Notes: generated from the letters alone by a model not told the origin. A stretch of DNA of 64,000 bases from Caballeronia udeis (GCF_001544555.2 NZ_FCOK02000012.1:1-64000), one strand, 5' to 3'; shown: positions 34,810 to 42,969, counted from the stretch's first letter. Numbers and translations are program-made.

Positions 34810-35651
34810 CCGGTTGGGCACTGGTAGTCGACGTTTCTCTCTGCATCAATTGCAGAAACTGCGTGATCTCGACAAAAGACGAGTACACGGGCAACACATT
34901 CCCGGGCTATTCGGCACCGCACCCTCCGGAGGGTCTCGATACGATTCGTGTCGAACGCCACGTCCGGGGAGAGGGATCGCTGGTGGACGTGACTTATATC
35001 CCGAAGATGTGCAATCACTGCGACAACGCGCCATGCGTCAAGGCAGCGGCCGATGGGGCAATCTATAAACGCCCGGACGGCGTGGTCGTCATTGACCCGG
35101 AGAAGTCACGCGGCCGACGGGATCTGGTGAAGACCTGCCCCTACGGCATGATTGAATGGAACGAACAGGAACAGGTACCGCAGAACTGGAATTTTGACGC
35201 GCACCTGCTCGACGCCGGATGGAAAGAACCGCGTTGCGCACAAGCCTGCCCGACCAAGGCAATACGTGCACTAAACATGCCGGACAGTGAACTGGAACAA
35301 ATGGTAAAGACCGAACACCTGACGGTCATTCGCCCGGAGCTCGGCACAAGGCCTCGCGTCTTCTACCGCAATCTGGATGACGCGCTAAGCCATCTGGTGG
35401 CAGGCAACGTCTGCGAAGCCACTGGCGACGGTCAGCTCCGAAACCTGGAGGGAGTCGAGGTTGTGCTGCACGACTCCGCCGGCGGCGACGAACGCACGAC
35501 AACCACCGATCATTTCGGGGATTTCCGGTTCTCAGGTCTGACTGAGCAGACGTCGACAATCGAACTGCGAGTCCGAAAGGACGGCAATGAAAAAATCATC
35601 GCAACAAGAGAGCGCACAGGGAGCGTCAACCTTGGCACGCTGCTGTGTTGA
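34806..35651 (+). CDS. Transhydroxylase-like iron-sulfur small subunit
   Basis: A 281-residue electron-transfer subunit: ferredoxin-like domains (about 1-200) and a C-terminal beta-sandwich of the Cna-B/transthyretin-like type (about 205-281, TTDHFGDFRFSGL). This same order is known for the small subunit of pyrogallol-phloroglucinol transhydroxylase, and HLLDAGWKEPRCAQACP and ELGTRPRVFYRNL match it. Only nine of the twelve cysteines expected for three [4Fe-4S] clusters are present (13, 16, 19, 69, 72, 77, 111, 144, 148). Thr23, Trp128 and Asp131 sit where Cys is expected. Start ATG 34806 has GGAG and overlaps the large-subunit stop. Confidence 0.83.
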   Translation: MTGWALVVDVSLCINCRNCVISTKDEYTGNTFPGYSAPHPPEGLDTIRVERHVRGEGSLVDVTYIPKMCNHCDNAPCVKAAADGAIYKRPDGVVVIDPEKSRGRRDLVKTCPYGMIEWNEQEQVPQNWNFDAHLLDAGWKEPRCAQACPTKAIRALNMPDSELEQMVKTEHLTVIRPELGTRPRVFYRNLDDALSHLVAGNVCEATGDGQLRNLEGVEVVLHDSAGGDERTTTTDHFGDFRFSGLTEQTSTIELRVRKDGNEKIIATRERTGSVNLGTLLC

Positions 35652-35690
35652 TGTCTTGTCCATTTTCCAACAATCGCAGGAGACTAAAGC

Positions 35691-36464
35691 ATGGAGTTGA
35701 ACGACAAGGTGGCGGTTATCACAGGCGGGGACAGTGGAATCGGATTCGCTTCGGCACGGCTGTTCCTGGAAGCGGGTGCGGACGTGGTTATCCTAAGCAA
35801 CAATCCGGAAACACTTGGTGCCACTCGCAGTCAGCTTGGCGCCAAGGTCATGACGATTGAGGCTGATGTCACTGACACCAAGGCCCTCGGCGTGGCGTTC
35901 TCGGAAGTGGGTCGCCGGTTTGGTCATATCGACGTTCTGTTTGCAAGTGCCGGCGTTGTATCTCCCACACCTCTGGAAGGCACGTCCAGTGAGCTCTTTG
36001 AACGCATACTCAGGATCAACGTCGCCGGAAGCTTCTATACAGTTCAGGCGGCGCTGCCATTCTTGCGTTCCGGATCATCAGTTATCCTGATTGGATCCGT
36101 GGTCGCAACAATGGGAATTGCAGGATTCGGGGCGTACGCTGCGAGCAAAGCCGGACTATCGGGCATGGCGCGTGCGTTAGCCTCGGAACTCACGCCTAAA
36201 GGCATTCGCGTGAACACGCTGGTTCCTGGTCCCACTAGAACTCCAATCTGGAGCACTATCGCTCATACGGAGAGGGAATTGCAGGAGCTTGAAAAAAGCC
36301 TGGTCAGAAGTATTCCGATTGGCCGTTTCAACAGTGCCGAGGAGGTAGCCCAAGCCGCGCTCTTCCTTGCTTCGGACCACTCAAGCAGCATGCAGGCAGC
36401 GGAAATCGTTATTGATGGCGGCGCGTCCCGTGCCCCACAGGGCGCTCCCGCATATCGCGCTTGA
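35691..36464 (+). CDS. SDR-family oxidoreductase in the transhydroxylase operon
   Basis: A 257-residue classical short-chain dehydrogenase: TGGDSGIGFASA loop, ASAGVV in place of NNAG, catalytic Ser near LIGSVVA and Tyr/Lys in YAASKAG. AGGAG lies nine bases upstream of the ATG. It follows the small-subunit gene by 39 bases, so it is probably the third gene of the operon. If the pathway resembles the anaerobic phloroglucinol route, it would be a candidate ring reductase or hydroxy-keto-acid dehydrogenase; that is inference. Confidence 0.88.
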   Translation: MELNDKVAVITGGDSGIGFASARLFLEAGADVVILSNNPETLGATRSQLGAKVMTIEADVTDTKALGVAFSEVGRRFGHIDVLFASAGVVSPTPLEGTSSELFERILRINVAGSFYTVQAALPFLRSGSSVILIGSVVATMGIAGFGAYAASKAGLSGMARALASELTPKGIRVNTLVPGPTRTPIWSTIAHTERELQELEKSLVRSIPIGRFNSAEEVAQAALFLASDHSSSMQAAEIVIDGGASRAPQGAPAYRA

Positions 36465-36483
36465 GTTGTGGAGTTTGCATTCA

Positions 36484-36507
36484 TCGCGGGGCGCTAGAGC
36501 CCCGCGA
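36484..36507. terminator. Hairpin between convergent SDR and decarboxylase-like genes
   Basis: A perfect 9-bp GC-rich stem (TCGCGGGGC and its complement) with a GCTAGA loop, centred in the 50-base space between two convergent stops. Likely a bidirectional terminator. Confidence 0.7.
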
Positions 36508-36514
36508 CTCTCGT

Positions 36515-37507
36515 TCAGATGGCAAAGCTTTCCAGGGTCGCCGGATGAAACAGCTCACGCGCTTCAAGCCGGCGGCTTGACAGCCCCTCTGCAAAATGAC
36601 GGTCGAGAAAACGATCAATAGCATGCTCATTCGCCGAAAAACCGTATGACCAGAAGTCCGTACCCATCAGTTTTCGAGCGGCACGTAAATGATCCTCAAC
36701 GAACGGCAGGGTCACTTTGGTAGCCGCCGTATCGCTCAAGCGTGCCAACGCGAGGGCTTTAGACTTCTCAAATGCCTTCGTCAATGCACCTGGGAGCCAG
36801 GGATGACTCTCTGCCAGCGTCCTCCTGACTCCAAGCGTATGCATGATCGGGAACAGCTTCGTACGCGCGTACCAGTCTGCTGCAGCTTGGTGCGGATCAT
36901 CGAACAGATACTTGACCTGGGGATGGCCACGGTCAAAACATGAAGGCGCTCGCGGTCCAATGACGGCATCTATCTCCCCATCCGCCAGCAGGCTTGAGAT
37001 CGTCTTGCCTTCAGGCGCGTTCTCCAGCCTGACATCCGAAGGCAGGTTCAGCGTGATTTTCTCCACCCTTGTTGGATCTTCGTATCCGCCGCGTACCCAG
37101 GTCACATCGGAAGGCTTGACACCGTACTCCTCCTCGAGAAGAAGACGTACCCAGACGTTCGCCGTCAGCTGATATTCCGGCACGCCGATGCGCTTGCCCT
37201 TCAGATCTTCCGGGCTGTTGATGCCCCGATCCGTGCGCACGTAAATGGACGTGTGTCGAAAGGCTCTCGATGGAAAGACCGGCACCGCGATGTAGGGTGA
37301 AGTCCCGACAGCAGTTTTTACTGAGTAGCTGCTGAGCGAGAGTTCGCAAATATCGAAGTCCGCGTGTCTGAAAGCGCGGAAGAAGATCTCTTCGGGATCC
37401 TGCAACATGAAGACCGGGTCCACACCCTCGATCTGAATTTCACCGTCAACCAAAGGCCTGATCCGGTCGTAGTTGCCTACTGCGATGGACAACTGAAGCT
37501 TGCTCAT
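36515..37507 (-). CDS. 4,5-Dihydroxyphthalate-decarboxylase-like protein
   Basis: A 330-residue protein with a type II periplasmic-binding fold but no signal peptide, which is the pattern of 4,5-dihydroxyphthalate decarboxylase (Pht5-like). Seen: LSIAVGNYDRIRPLVDGEI, FDICELSLSSY, and LKGKRIGVPEYQLTANVW. GGAGGAAACA precedes ATG 37507, which is preferred over the open-frame start four codons earlier. It has its own promoter P5 of the MarR class. It may decarboxylate a hydroxylated aromatic acid before the transhydroxylase step; a cytoplasmic binding protein without catalysis is the alternative. Confidence 0.8.
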   Translation of the reverse strand: MSKLQLSIAVGNYDRIRPLVDGEIQIEGVDPVFMLQDPEEIFFRAFRHADFDICELSLSSYSVKTAVGTSPYIAVPVFPSRAFRHTSIYVRTDRGINSPEDLKGKRIGVPEYQLTANVWVRLLLEEEYGVKPSDVTWVRGGYEDPTRVEKITLNLPSDVRLENAPEGKTISSLLADGEIDAVIGPRAPSCFDRGHPQVKYLFDDPHQAAADWYARTKLFPIMHTLGVRRTLAESHPWLPGALTKAFEKSKALALARLSDTAATKVTLPFVEDHLRAARKLMGTDFWSYGFSANEHAIDRFLDRHFAEGLSSRRLEARELFHPATLESFAI

Positions 37508-37530
37508 TGTTTCCTCCAATATCGACCGGA

Positions 37531-37567
37531 GTTAGCGCCTTAGCGCTTACTCCGGTCCTATGCAAAG
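37531..37567. repeat. Single copy of the GTTAGCGCYTYAGCGCTTAC repeat
   Basis: Same element as at 29780-29859, here between P5 and the start of the decarboxylase-like gene, within its 5' leader. It continues TCCGGTCCTATGCAAAG. Confidence 0.75.
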
Positions 37568-37573
37568 CTGTCT

Positions 37574-37618
37574 ATTCGATTTATATCGAATCATCTTTCA
37601 TGGAACGATTTCTGTCAA
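37574..37618 (-). promoter_or_regulatory. MarR-class promoter P5, driving the decarboxylase-like gene
   Basis: Minus strand: TTGACA (37618-37613), 17-base spacer, GATGAT (37595-37590), and the full palindrome ATTCGATTTATATCGAAT (37574-37591). The base run GAATTTC before the -35 is shared with P4 but not with P1-P3. Confidence 0.78.
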
Positions 37619-37705
37619 GAAATTCTGCGAGCTCTTCGGCGAGAACCATGTGCACCCGCAGCAAGGGAAACCGACCAGATGCGCCAGTGGATTTCGTGGA
37701 ATTTC

Positions 37706-37749
37706 TTGACATTGTTCGTTCTTAGACACATCATTTGATATAGATCGAT
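37706..37749 (+). promoter_or_regulatory. MarR-class promoter P4, driving the flavoprotein gene
   Basis: TTGACA (37706-37711), 17-base spacer, CATCAT (37729-37734), and operator ATTTGATATAGATCGAT (37733-37749), less perfect than in P1-P3. A second half-like site, TATATCGAATAAT, lies about 20 bases downstream. The space 37508-37886 holds only P4, P5 and the repeat. Confidence 0.75.
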
Positions 37750-37886
37750 ATTTATCGGCATGATGCTATATCGAATAATATGACCGAAGCACAATGGGTA
37801 CTACGCTAGTGTGGCGCGACCGCTTTTCAGCCACGCGCGTGCGCACCGGGGATCTGTCAGAAACGCTTAAACACAGGACAAACGCC

Positions 37887-39638
37887 ATGGGCACCACAAC
37901 GACGGAGAACTGGGACCGCGAGGTCGACGTCATCATCATGGGCGCCGGCGCCGCGGGAATGACGGCGGCGATCGTGTCGAAGAACGAGGGGCTTGTACCG
38001 CTCGTTCTCGAGAAGACTGATCAGGTCGGCGGAACTTCGGCGTGGTCAGTGGGAATGATGTGGTTCGTCGACAGCACGCCAATGCAAGCCGCGGGCTTCA
38101 AAGATTCGTTTGATAAGGCGCGGAAATACTTCGCCAATACTGTCGGTACGAGTGTCGAGCGCTCATTGCAGGAAGCCTACATCCGCGAAGGACGAGCCGC
38201 TCTCGACTATATGTTGCGCAACTCCGCGCTGGAGGTGGTGGCAGTCGACTACCCCGACTACCAGCCCGAGCTGGAAGGAGGCATGTTCGGTCGCGCTCAC
38301 GCCCCGCTGGAATTCGACGCTCGCAAGCTTGGGCCAAGCTTCAAGAATCTACGTGCTCCGCTACCGGCGTTTGCACCCTTCGGCGGAATGATGCTTGACC
38401 TTGTTGACTTGCTCCACTTCCTGTCCTTTACAAGATCGCCGCGTTCGTTCTTCCACGTGCTAAAGCGCTTTTTGCGCTATGGCGTGGATCGGCTGAGCTA
38501 TCACCGTGGCACCCGGCTTGTGGGCGGAAATGCGCTTATTGCCCGCCTGTACAAGACCATGCTGGATCGGGAAATTGAAGTCTTGCTGAAGTCGTCCGCC
38601 ACCAGGCTGATCATCGATGACGGTACCGTCGTGGGTGCAGAAGCGGTTCGGGACGGCCAAATCATTCGAATTCGGGCTCGCCGGGGCGTGGTCATTGCGA
38701 CCGGGGGATATACGGGCAACCAGGAAATGCGCCGGGAACACTCACGCAAGCCCACGGTCGAGTTGGGACTCGGACTGCCTGACAACGTTGGCGAAGGTAT
38801 TCGTCTAGGTTTATCGGCCGGGGGGCGACTTGACCACAACTCCGAAGACACGGGTTTCTATGTGCCCATGTCAGTGCTTTCGAACGAAACGGGCGATAAG
38901 GTCTTGTGGGGACACTTCATGCTTGACCGTCCCAAGCCCGGGTTCATTGCAGTGGGCAAGGACGGGAACCGCTTCACCAACGAGGCGGCGTCGTACCACG
39001 ACTTCACCCTCGGAATGTTCGATGCCGGCGCCATCCCGGCCTATCTGATTGCCGATGCAGCGGCTGTAAAAAAGTACGGCATTGGCGTCATCCTTCCCGG
39101 CAGTTTGTCGCTGCGGCGCTATGAGAAGGCGGGATACCTCTTCAGCGGCCGGACGCTGGCTGAGCTTGCCGGCAAGATCGGCGTTGACCCGGTTGGACTG
39201 GAACGTAGCGTCGTGCGCAACAACCAGTTTGCAACCACCGGCGTGGACGCAGATTTCGGGAAGGGATCGTCCGCCTACAACATTTACAAGGGCGATCCCG
39301 CACACTCACCCAACCCCTGCCTCGGACCCATTAAGCGAGGACCCTTTTACGCTGTCAAGCTGATGCCGGGCGACATTGGTACAAGCCGTGGCTTGGTGAC
39401 CGGAGGTCACGGCGAGGTTCTCGATCACGATAACCGTCCCATTCCCGGGCTCTATGCTTGCGGCAACGACATGAACTCGCCCGTGGGCGGGCGCTACATT
39501 GGCGCCGGGATTACACTCGGGCCCGCGTTGACGTTCGGTTACCTGGCCGCCCTGTCTATTGCCAGAAGTGAGCACGCGAAGGTCGGAAGCGAGGAAAACC
39601 CTCCGGCCGCTTCTAACTATAAAGTTCCTACTGCTTAG
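37887..39638 (+). CDS. FAD-dependent dehydrogenase (FAD_binding_2, 3-ketosteroid-dehydrogenase-like)
   Basis: A 583-residue flavoprotein of the fumarate-reductase/3-ketosteroid delta-1-dehydrogenase superfamily. FAD loop MGAGAAGMTAAIVSKNEG near the N-terminus, VVIATGGYTGN in the middle, and the C-terminal FAD motif GLYACGNDMNSPVGGRYIGAG with GITLGPALTFGYLAA. ATG 37887 begins 31 codons inside the open frame and gives a normal N-terminus. It would put in or remove a C=C next to a ring ketone. Its own promoter P4 places it in the same regulon as the transhydroxylase and BKACE operons. Confidence 0.88.
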   Translation: MGTTTTENWDREVDVIIMGAGAAGMTAAIVSKNEGLVPLVLEKTDQVGGTSAWSVGMMWFVDSTPMQAAGFKDSFDKARKYFANTVGTSVERSLQEAYIREGRAALDYMLRNSALEVVAVDYPDYQPELEGGMFGRAHAPLEFDARKLGPSFKNLRAPLPAFAPFGGMMLDLVDLLHFLSFTRSPRSFFHVLKRFLRYGVDRLSYHRGTRLVGGNALIARLYKTMLDREIEVLLKSSATRLIIDDGTVVGAEAVRDGQIIRIRARRGVVIATGGYTGNQEMRREHSRKPTVELGLGLPDNVGEGIRLGLSAGGRLDHNSEDTGFYVPMSVLSNETGDKVLWGHFMLDRPKPGFIAVGKDGNRFTNEAASYHDFTLGMFDAGAIPAYLIADAAAVKKYGIGVILPGSLSLRRYEKAGYLFSGRTLAELAGKIGVDPVGLERSVVRNNQFATTGVDADFGKGSSAYNIYKGDPAHSPNPCLGPIKRGPFYAVKLMPGDIGTSRGLVTGGHGEVLDHDNRPIPGLYACGNDMNSPVGGRYIGAGITLGPALTFGYLAALSIARSEHAKVGSEENPPAASNYKVPTA

Positions 39639-39994
39639 TCGATGAATGCTCGCTGTGTAACAGCAGCCCTGGAGACCAAGGACGATATTTCCGTGTGCCG
39701 TTCGAACAGAAGCACATTTCTTTCGAAAAACGAAAACGCATAGTCTCTTATGCCGCCACACTTTGCGCCGTCGAGCGCCCCCATGCTTCGCGAAGTTAGA
39801 GCCCTCTACGGACGTTTGTCTCCTTAATTTATAGTTTTTGCACTACGAAGTAAATGTACTGAAGACTCGGAAGATCGCTTGCCACGAATCCGTCTGACGC
39901 GGTACACGGATATCGCCCGCTCTAACAGCAAGGATCTGTATCCATGTCTCCCGCCCGGCGCTGCAGTGTAGCAACCGCCTGATTGCGGGAAATA
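39639..39994. other. Gene-free stretch between the flavoprotein and tetR
   Basis: About 355 bases between convergent genes. No coding frame, clear hairpin or repeat was recognised. Confidence 0.5.
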
Positions 39995-40696
39995 TCAGGG
40001 ACGGTGAGCCTCGTCTGTAAACCGGGCGATCGCGTGCGGAGCCGCGCCGATGAAGGCGTCAATTGTCACATCGAGTACCGTTTGGCTTAGCTCGTGGTCC
40101 GTTGAAGTGCCGAAGGCGCAACGCCGGATCCCGTGATAGAAAATCCCACCGTGAAAAGACCATACGTAGTCAAGTTCGCCTTCCGTAATGGGAATCTCGA
40201 CCCCGGACGCCATCCTGTATTCGGCGCGTAATTCCTCGCATAGCGGTATCAGAATACGCTGCTCAAGGATACGGAAATACCGCCGATTGATTTCCACACC
40301 CGAGAGCCCCGCGAAGACATAAAGTCTCATCCAATCGCGATTGAAGACCACCTTCAGGTAGGAGTTATAAAACCGGACAAGCCGTTCCCGAAGCGGAAGT
40401 GACCGGTCACGGATCAGTTTGGGCCACTGACTGTCCCAACGCTGGGTGAACACGGCGTTGAACACTGCGTCAATCAGATCATCTTTCGATTCGAAGTAAC
40501 GAAACATGAGCGGCTGGGTGACGCCAATCTGTTTCGCCAGGTCATGGGTTGAGCCAGCAAAGCCATGTTCGGAAAAGAAATTGATGCTCTCCCGGATTAT
40601 CTGCGCCCGCCGCTCGTCTGGCGATTGCCGGCGCCGCTTTTCTGGCACCGCAGAGACAACAGCGCTGGTGCGGGTCGATTTCGCTCTGCCGTTCAC
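39995..40696 (-). CDS. TetR-family regulator
   Basis: A 233-residue repressor. The helix-turn-helix is at about residues 30-75 (AGSTHDLAKQIGVTQPLMFRYFESKDDLI in two adjoining blocks), and the ligand domain follows, with LDYVWSFHGGIFYHGIRR near residue 180. The start is a GTG at 40696 with a weak site, so the N-terminus is uncertain. A C-terminal fragment of a paralogue lies about 540 bases upstream on the same strand. Targets are unknown; the TTATTATTYGATAA sites further right are candidates. Confidence 0.88.
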   Translation of the reverse strand: MNGRAKSTRTSAVVSAVPEKRRRQSPDERRAQIIRESINFFSEHGFAGSTHDLAKQIGVTQPLMFRYFESKDDLIDAVFNAVFTQRWDSQWPKLIRDRSLPLRERLVRFYNSYLKVVFNRDWMRLYVFAGLSGVEINRRYFRILEQRILIPLCEELRAEYRMASGVEIPITEGELDYVWSFHGGIFYHGIRRCAFGTSTDHELSQTVLDVTIDAFIGAAPHAIARFTDEAHRP

Positions 40697-41235
40697 GTTA
40701 CGTTGCGCCCTCTCGAAAGTCAGTTGCCATTTTCTGGACCGTTACCGTAACTTGGACCTTGGGCGGTAGTCGCCTGCCCGTTGCCAACAAAGGAACTGGC
40801 TGCCAACTTCTTCGGGTAAAGTGCCGGCGCGTTTTTCAAAACTACTGCCCGTAGCCAGGACTAGCTGCCCGTTCATGGCGAGCAACCCAATGTATTGAAA
40901 TCCCTGGTAGCTCACGTATGGTGCATCGTCGATATAGGATGCTTGTGCATTATATCGACAATGTGCGGAGTAGACCCGGTATTGGCATGTCACTCAAAAC
41001 AGCCTGCGGTCGTTACTCGTCGGTGGCCATTTCCCGTCTCCGTCATCGCAAAAATAGACTGTCTCCGCCTGGCCGCGCAGCCGGATCGACTCGTCAATCC
41101 AGCGGCGCGATCCTGCAGAAATCCGTCGCCATACACCACGCATTACGCCCCAGTTAAAGTTCACCGCCCCCTCCCGCTCTGTTTGCTCGTCCGCAGATGA
41201 CCTTTCCCAGACACCCGTGATGCTCTGGAGATCCA
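40697..41235. other. Non-coding or decayed stretch with a GTCGATATA-N14-TATATCGAC dyad
   Basis: About 540 bases between the TetR gene and the TetR fragment. The only structure seen is a perfect inverted repeat with 9-base arms at 40928-40936 and 40951-40959. Its arms contain TCGATATA, as in the MarR-class operators, but the spacing differs. A short minus-strand frame (40994-41239) has no recognisable product. Confidence 0.45.
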
Positions 41236-41658
41236 TCACGTTCCATTGCGTATCAAGAGGCCCGTGCTCGAAGATCCGCCCGCTTTGCCGACGGCATGTC
41301 GATGTCGCTTGCGGCCCTTTACCTCAAGAAGGTAAGCCACGACCCGAGGCGCTGCTTCGACGAATGCACCAATCAGAACACGCGGCAGATCCTTTCCTGA
41401 TACGGCAGCTCCCGGCTTCTCGTTCCCGAATGCGTATTGCCGGATGCCGTGATAGCAGGTGCCCCCGTGGAATGACCAGATGTAGTCAAGTTCGTCGTTG
41501 GTAATCGGAAGTGCTTCAGGTCCGATCAAGCCGAATTCCGCCCGCACTTCCACCCAAAGCGGTCGCAAGAACCGTTGTTCCATGATGCAGAAGTAACGTC
41601 TGTTGATACCACCGCAGTAGTGCTCATGGAACGTCGCGGAACCACCTGCCAAAAACAT
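41236..41658 (-). pseudogene. TetR-family C-terminal fragment (paralogue of the 40.7-kb TetR)
   Basis: The fragment aligns with the C-terminal half of the TetR product at 39995: GINRRYFCIMEQRFLRPLW, PITNDELDYIWSFHGG and YHGIRQYAFG correspond to INRRYFRILEQRILIPLC, PITEGELDYVWSFHGG and YHGIRRCAFG. The DNA-binding half is missing; the frame starts with unrelated residues (MFLAGGSATFHEHYC), and the C-terminus ends in a different tail. A promoter-like sequence lies directly upstream. It is best seen as a truncated gene, though a ligand-binding-only product cannot be excluded. Confidence 0.8.
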
Positions 41659-41672
41659 CGATCCTATTTGAT

Positions 41673-41713
41673 TTATTATTCGATAATTTATAGATTTGAA
41701 TGCATGAAGTCAA
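41673..41713 (-). promoter_or_regulatory. Promoter-like site with TTATTATTCGATAA dyad
   Basis: Minus strand: TTGACT (41713-41708), 15-base spacer, TATAAA (41692-41687), overlapped by TTATTATTCGATAATTTATA. The same arrangement with the same 15-base spacer is at 53070-53110. It points into the TetR fragment. Confidence 0.55.
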
Positions 41714-41818
41714 GCTTGCCCGGTTAGGGCTTTCCCCATCAGGATATGATCTGGGTTTACTGCATCCCGAGTCGCTGCACGCCGGCGATACGCAGCAACG
41801 ATTCAATGGAAAGCACTG

Positions 41819-42925
41819 ATGAATCCCGGTCCGGCCAATATGGAAGTGGAACCCGAACGGCGCCCCGCTACGGCCTATGAGGTCGCTGAACTCGCGGGCG
41901 TATCCCAGTCCGCGGTATCCCGCGTCTTCACTCCTGGCGCCAGCGTGTCGGAGACCATGCGCGCGAAAGTCCTGGAGGCAGCACAGCAACTTGGCTATCG
42001 TCCCAACCTGGTTGCCCGCTCGCTGATTACCAGGCGCTCGAGTCTCATTGGCGTCGCGGTACCTTCCACCGCCAACCCTTTCTACCAGGCAGCCCTTGAC
42101 GCGCTGTCCGCCTCCTTTGCCAGAATCGGCTACCGGGTGTTGCTATTCACCTCCGATCCCATGGCAGGCTCCGACCCGATCCTTGACGAGGTACTGCGGT
42201 ACCGGGTGGATGCGCTCGTTCTTATATCGACAAGCCTTTCATCCCATTTCGCGGACGAGTGCCTGCAACTGGGCCTTCCGGTGGTCATGCTAAACCGCAA
42301 GACCGACAGCGATTCTGTTTCCAGTGTCACTGGCGATAACCGGCGGGGCGCAAAGGAACTCGCCGCCTTCCTGCTCGCCGGCAAACATCGGCGTTTCGCG
42401 TACGTCGCTGGACTTGAACATTCATCAACCAGCCGGGACCGGGAAGCCGGATTCCTGGAAGGTCTGGCCGAACGCAAGGTCCGTCATGTTGAACGCGTGG
42501 TCGGAAACTATTCGACTGCTGACACAGAGTCGGCCGTACGCACGCTGCTGTCGTCCGCGGCGCCGCCAGACGCCATTTTCTGCGCCAACGATTACATGGC
42601 ACTTGTGGCTATCAATCTTGCCCGGGCGGAATTCGGACTCCAGGTTGGTACCGACGTTTCCATCGTCGGGTTTGACGACATTGAGATGGCGCGATGGCCC
42701 ATCTTCGGGCTGACCACCTACTCGCAGCCCGTTGAGCTAATGGTCCGGCGAGTGGTCCAGGTTGTGGAGCGTCAGCTTTCCACAGTCGTAGCGCCCGCTG
42801 TGCAGCACATCATCGACGGAGAATTGATCGTGCGAGGATCCGCACGCACACCACGGACCGGAGTGGTGCCGTCCGCAGACCACTGGATCTGGCGCTCGCG
42901 GAAACGCCCGGACACATCGCGATGA
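41819..42925 (+). CDS. LacI-family regulator
   Basis: A 368-residue repressor: helix-turn-helix at about residues 18-40 (TAYEVAELAGVSQSAVSRVF), hinge near YRPNLVARSL, and a periplasmic-binding-like effector domain (about 70-340, with IFCANDYMALVAINLARAE and SIVGFDDIEMARW). GGAAAG lies upstream of the ATG. The next gene downstream has two tandem TTGCATNCGNATGCAA palindromes in its promoter, of the form bound by LacI-family dimers, so this protein is the likely ligand-controlled repressor of that gene. Confidence 0.93.
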   Translation: MNPGPANMEVEPERRPATAYEVAELAGVSQSAVSRVFTPGASVSETMRAKVLEAAQQLGYRPNLVARSLITRRSSLIGVAVPSTANPFYQAALDALSASFARIGYRVLLFTSDPMAGSDPILDEVLRYRVDALVLISTSLSSHFADECLQLGLPVVMLNRKTDSDSVSSVTGDNRRGAKELAAFLLAGKHRRFAYVAGLEHSSTSRDREAGFLEGLAERKVRHVERVVGNYSTADTESAVRTLLSSAAPPDAIFCANDYMALVAINLARAEFGLQVGTDVSIVGFDDIEMARWPIFGLTTYSQPVELMVRRVVQVVERQLSTVVAPAVQHIIDGELIVRGSARTPRTGVVPSADHWIWRSRKRPDTSR

Positions 42926-42954
42926 GCAGCGTCCGGGTTCACATCCAATCAAAA

Positions 42955-42969
42955 TTTATCGATTGATAA
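42955..42969. promoter_or_regulatory. Weak TTATCAATCGATAAA motif
   Basis: Between the LacI gene and the dehydrogenase gene. On the minus strand it resembles the TTATTATTCGATAA sites at 41673, 53070 and 57418. Assignment is tentative because the motif is AT-rich and short. Confidence 0.35.

Noticed and set aside
40895..41239. Short frames in the gap between the TetR gene and the TetR fragment
   Set aside because: Their sequences do not match the missing N-terminal half of the TetR paralogue or any known family.
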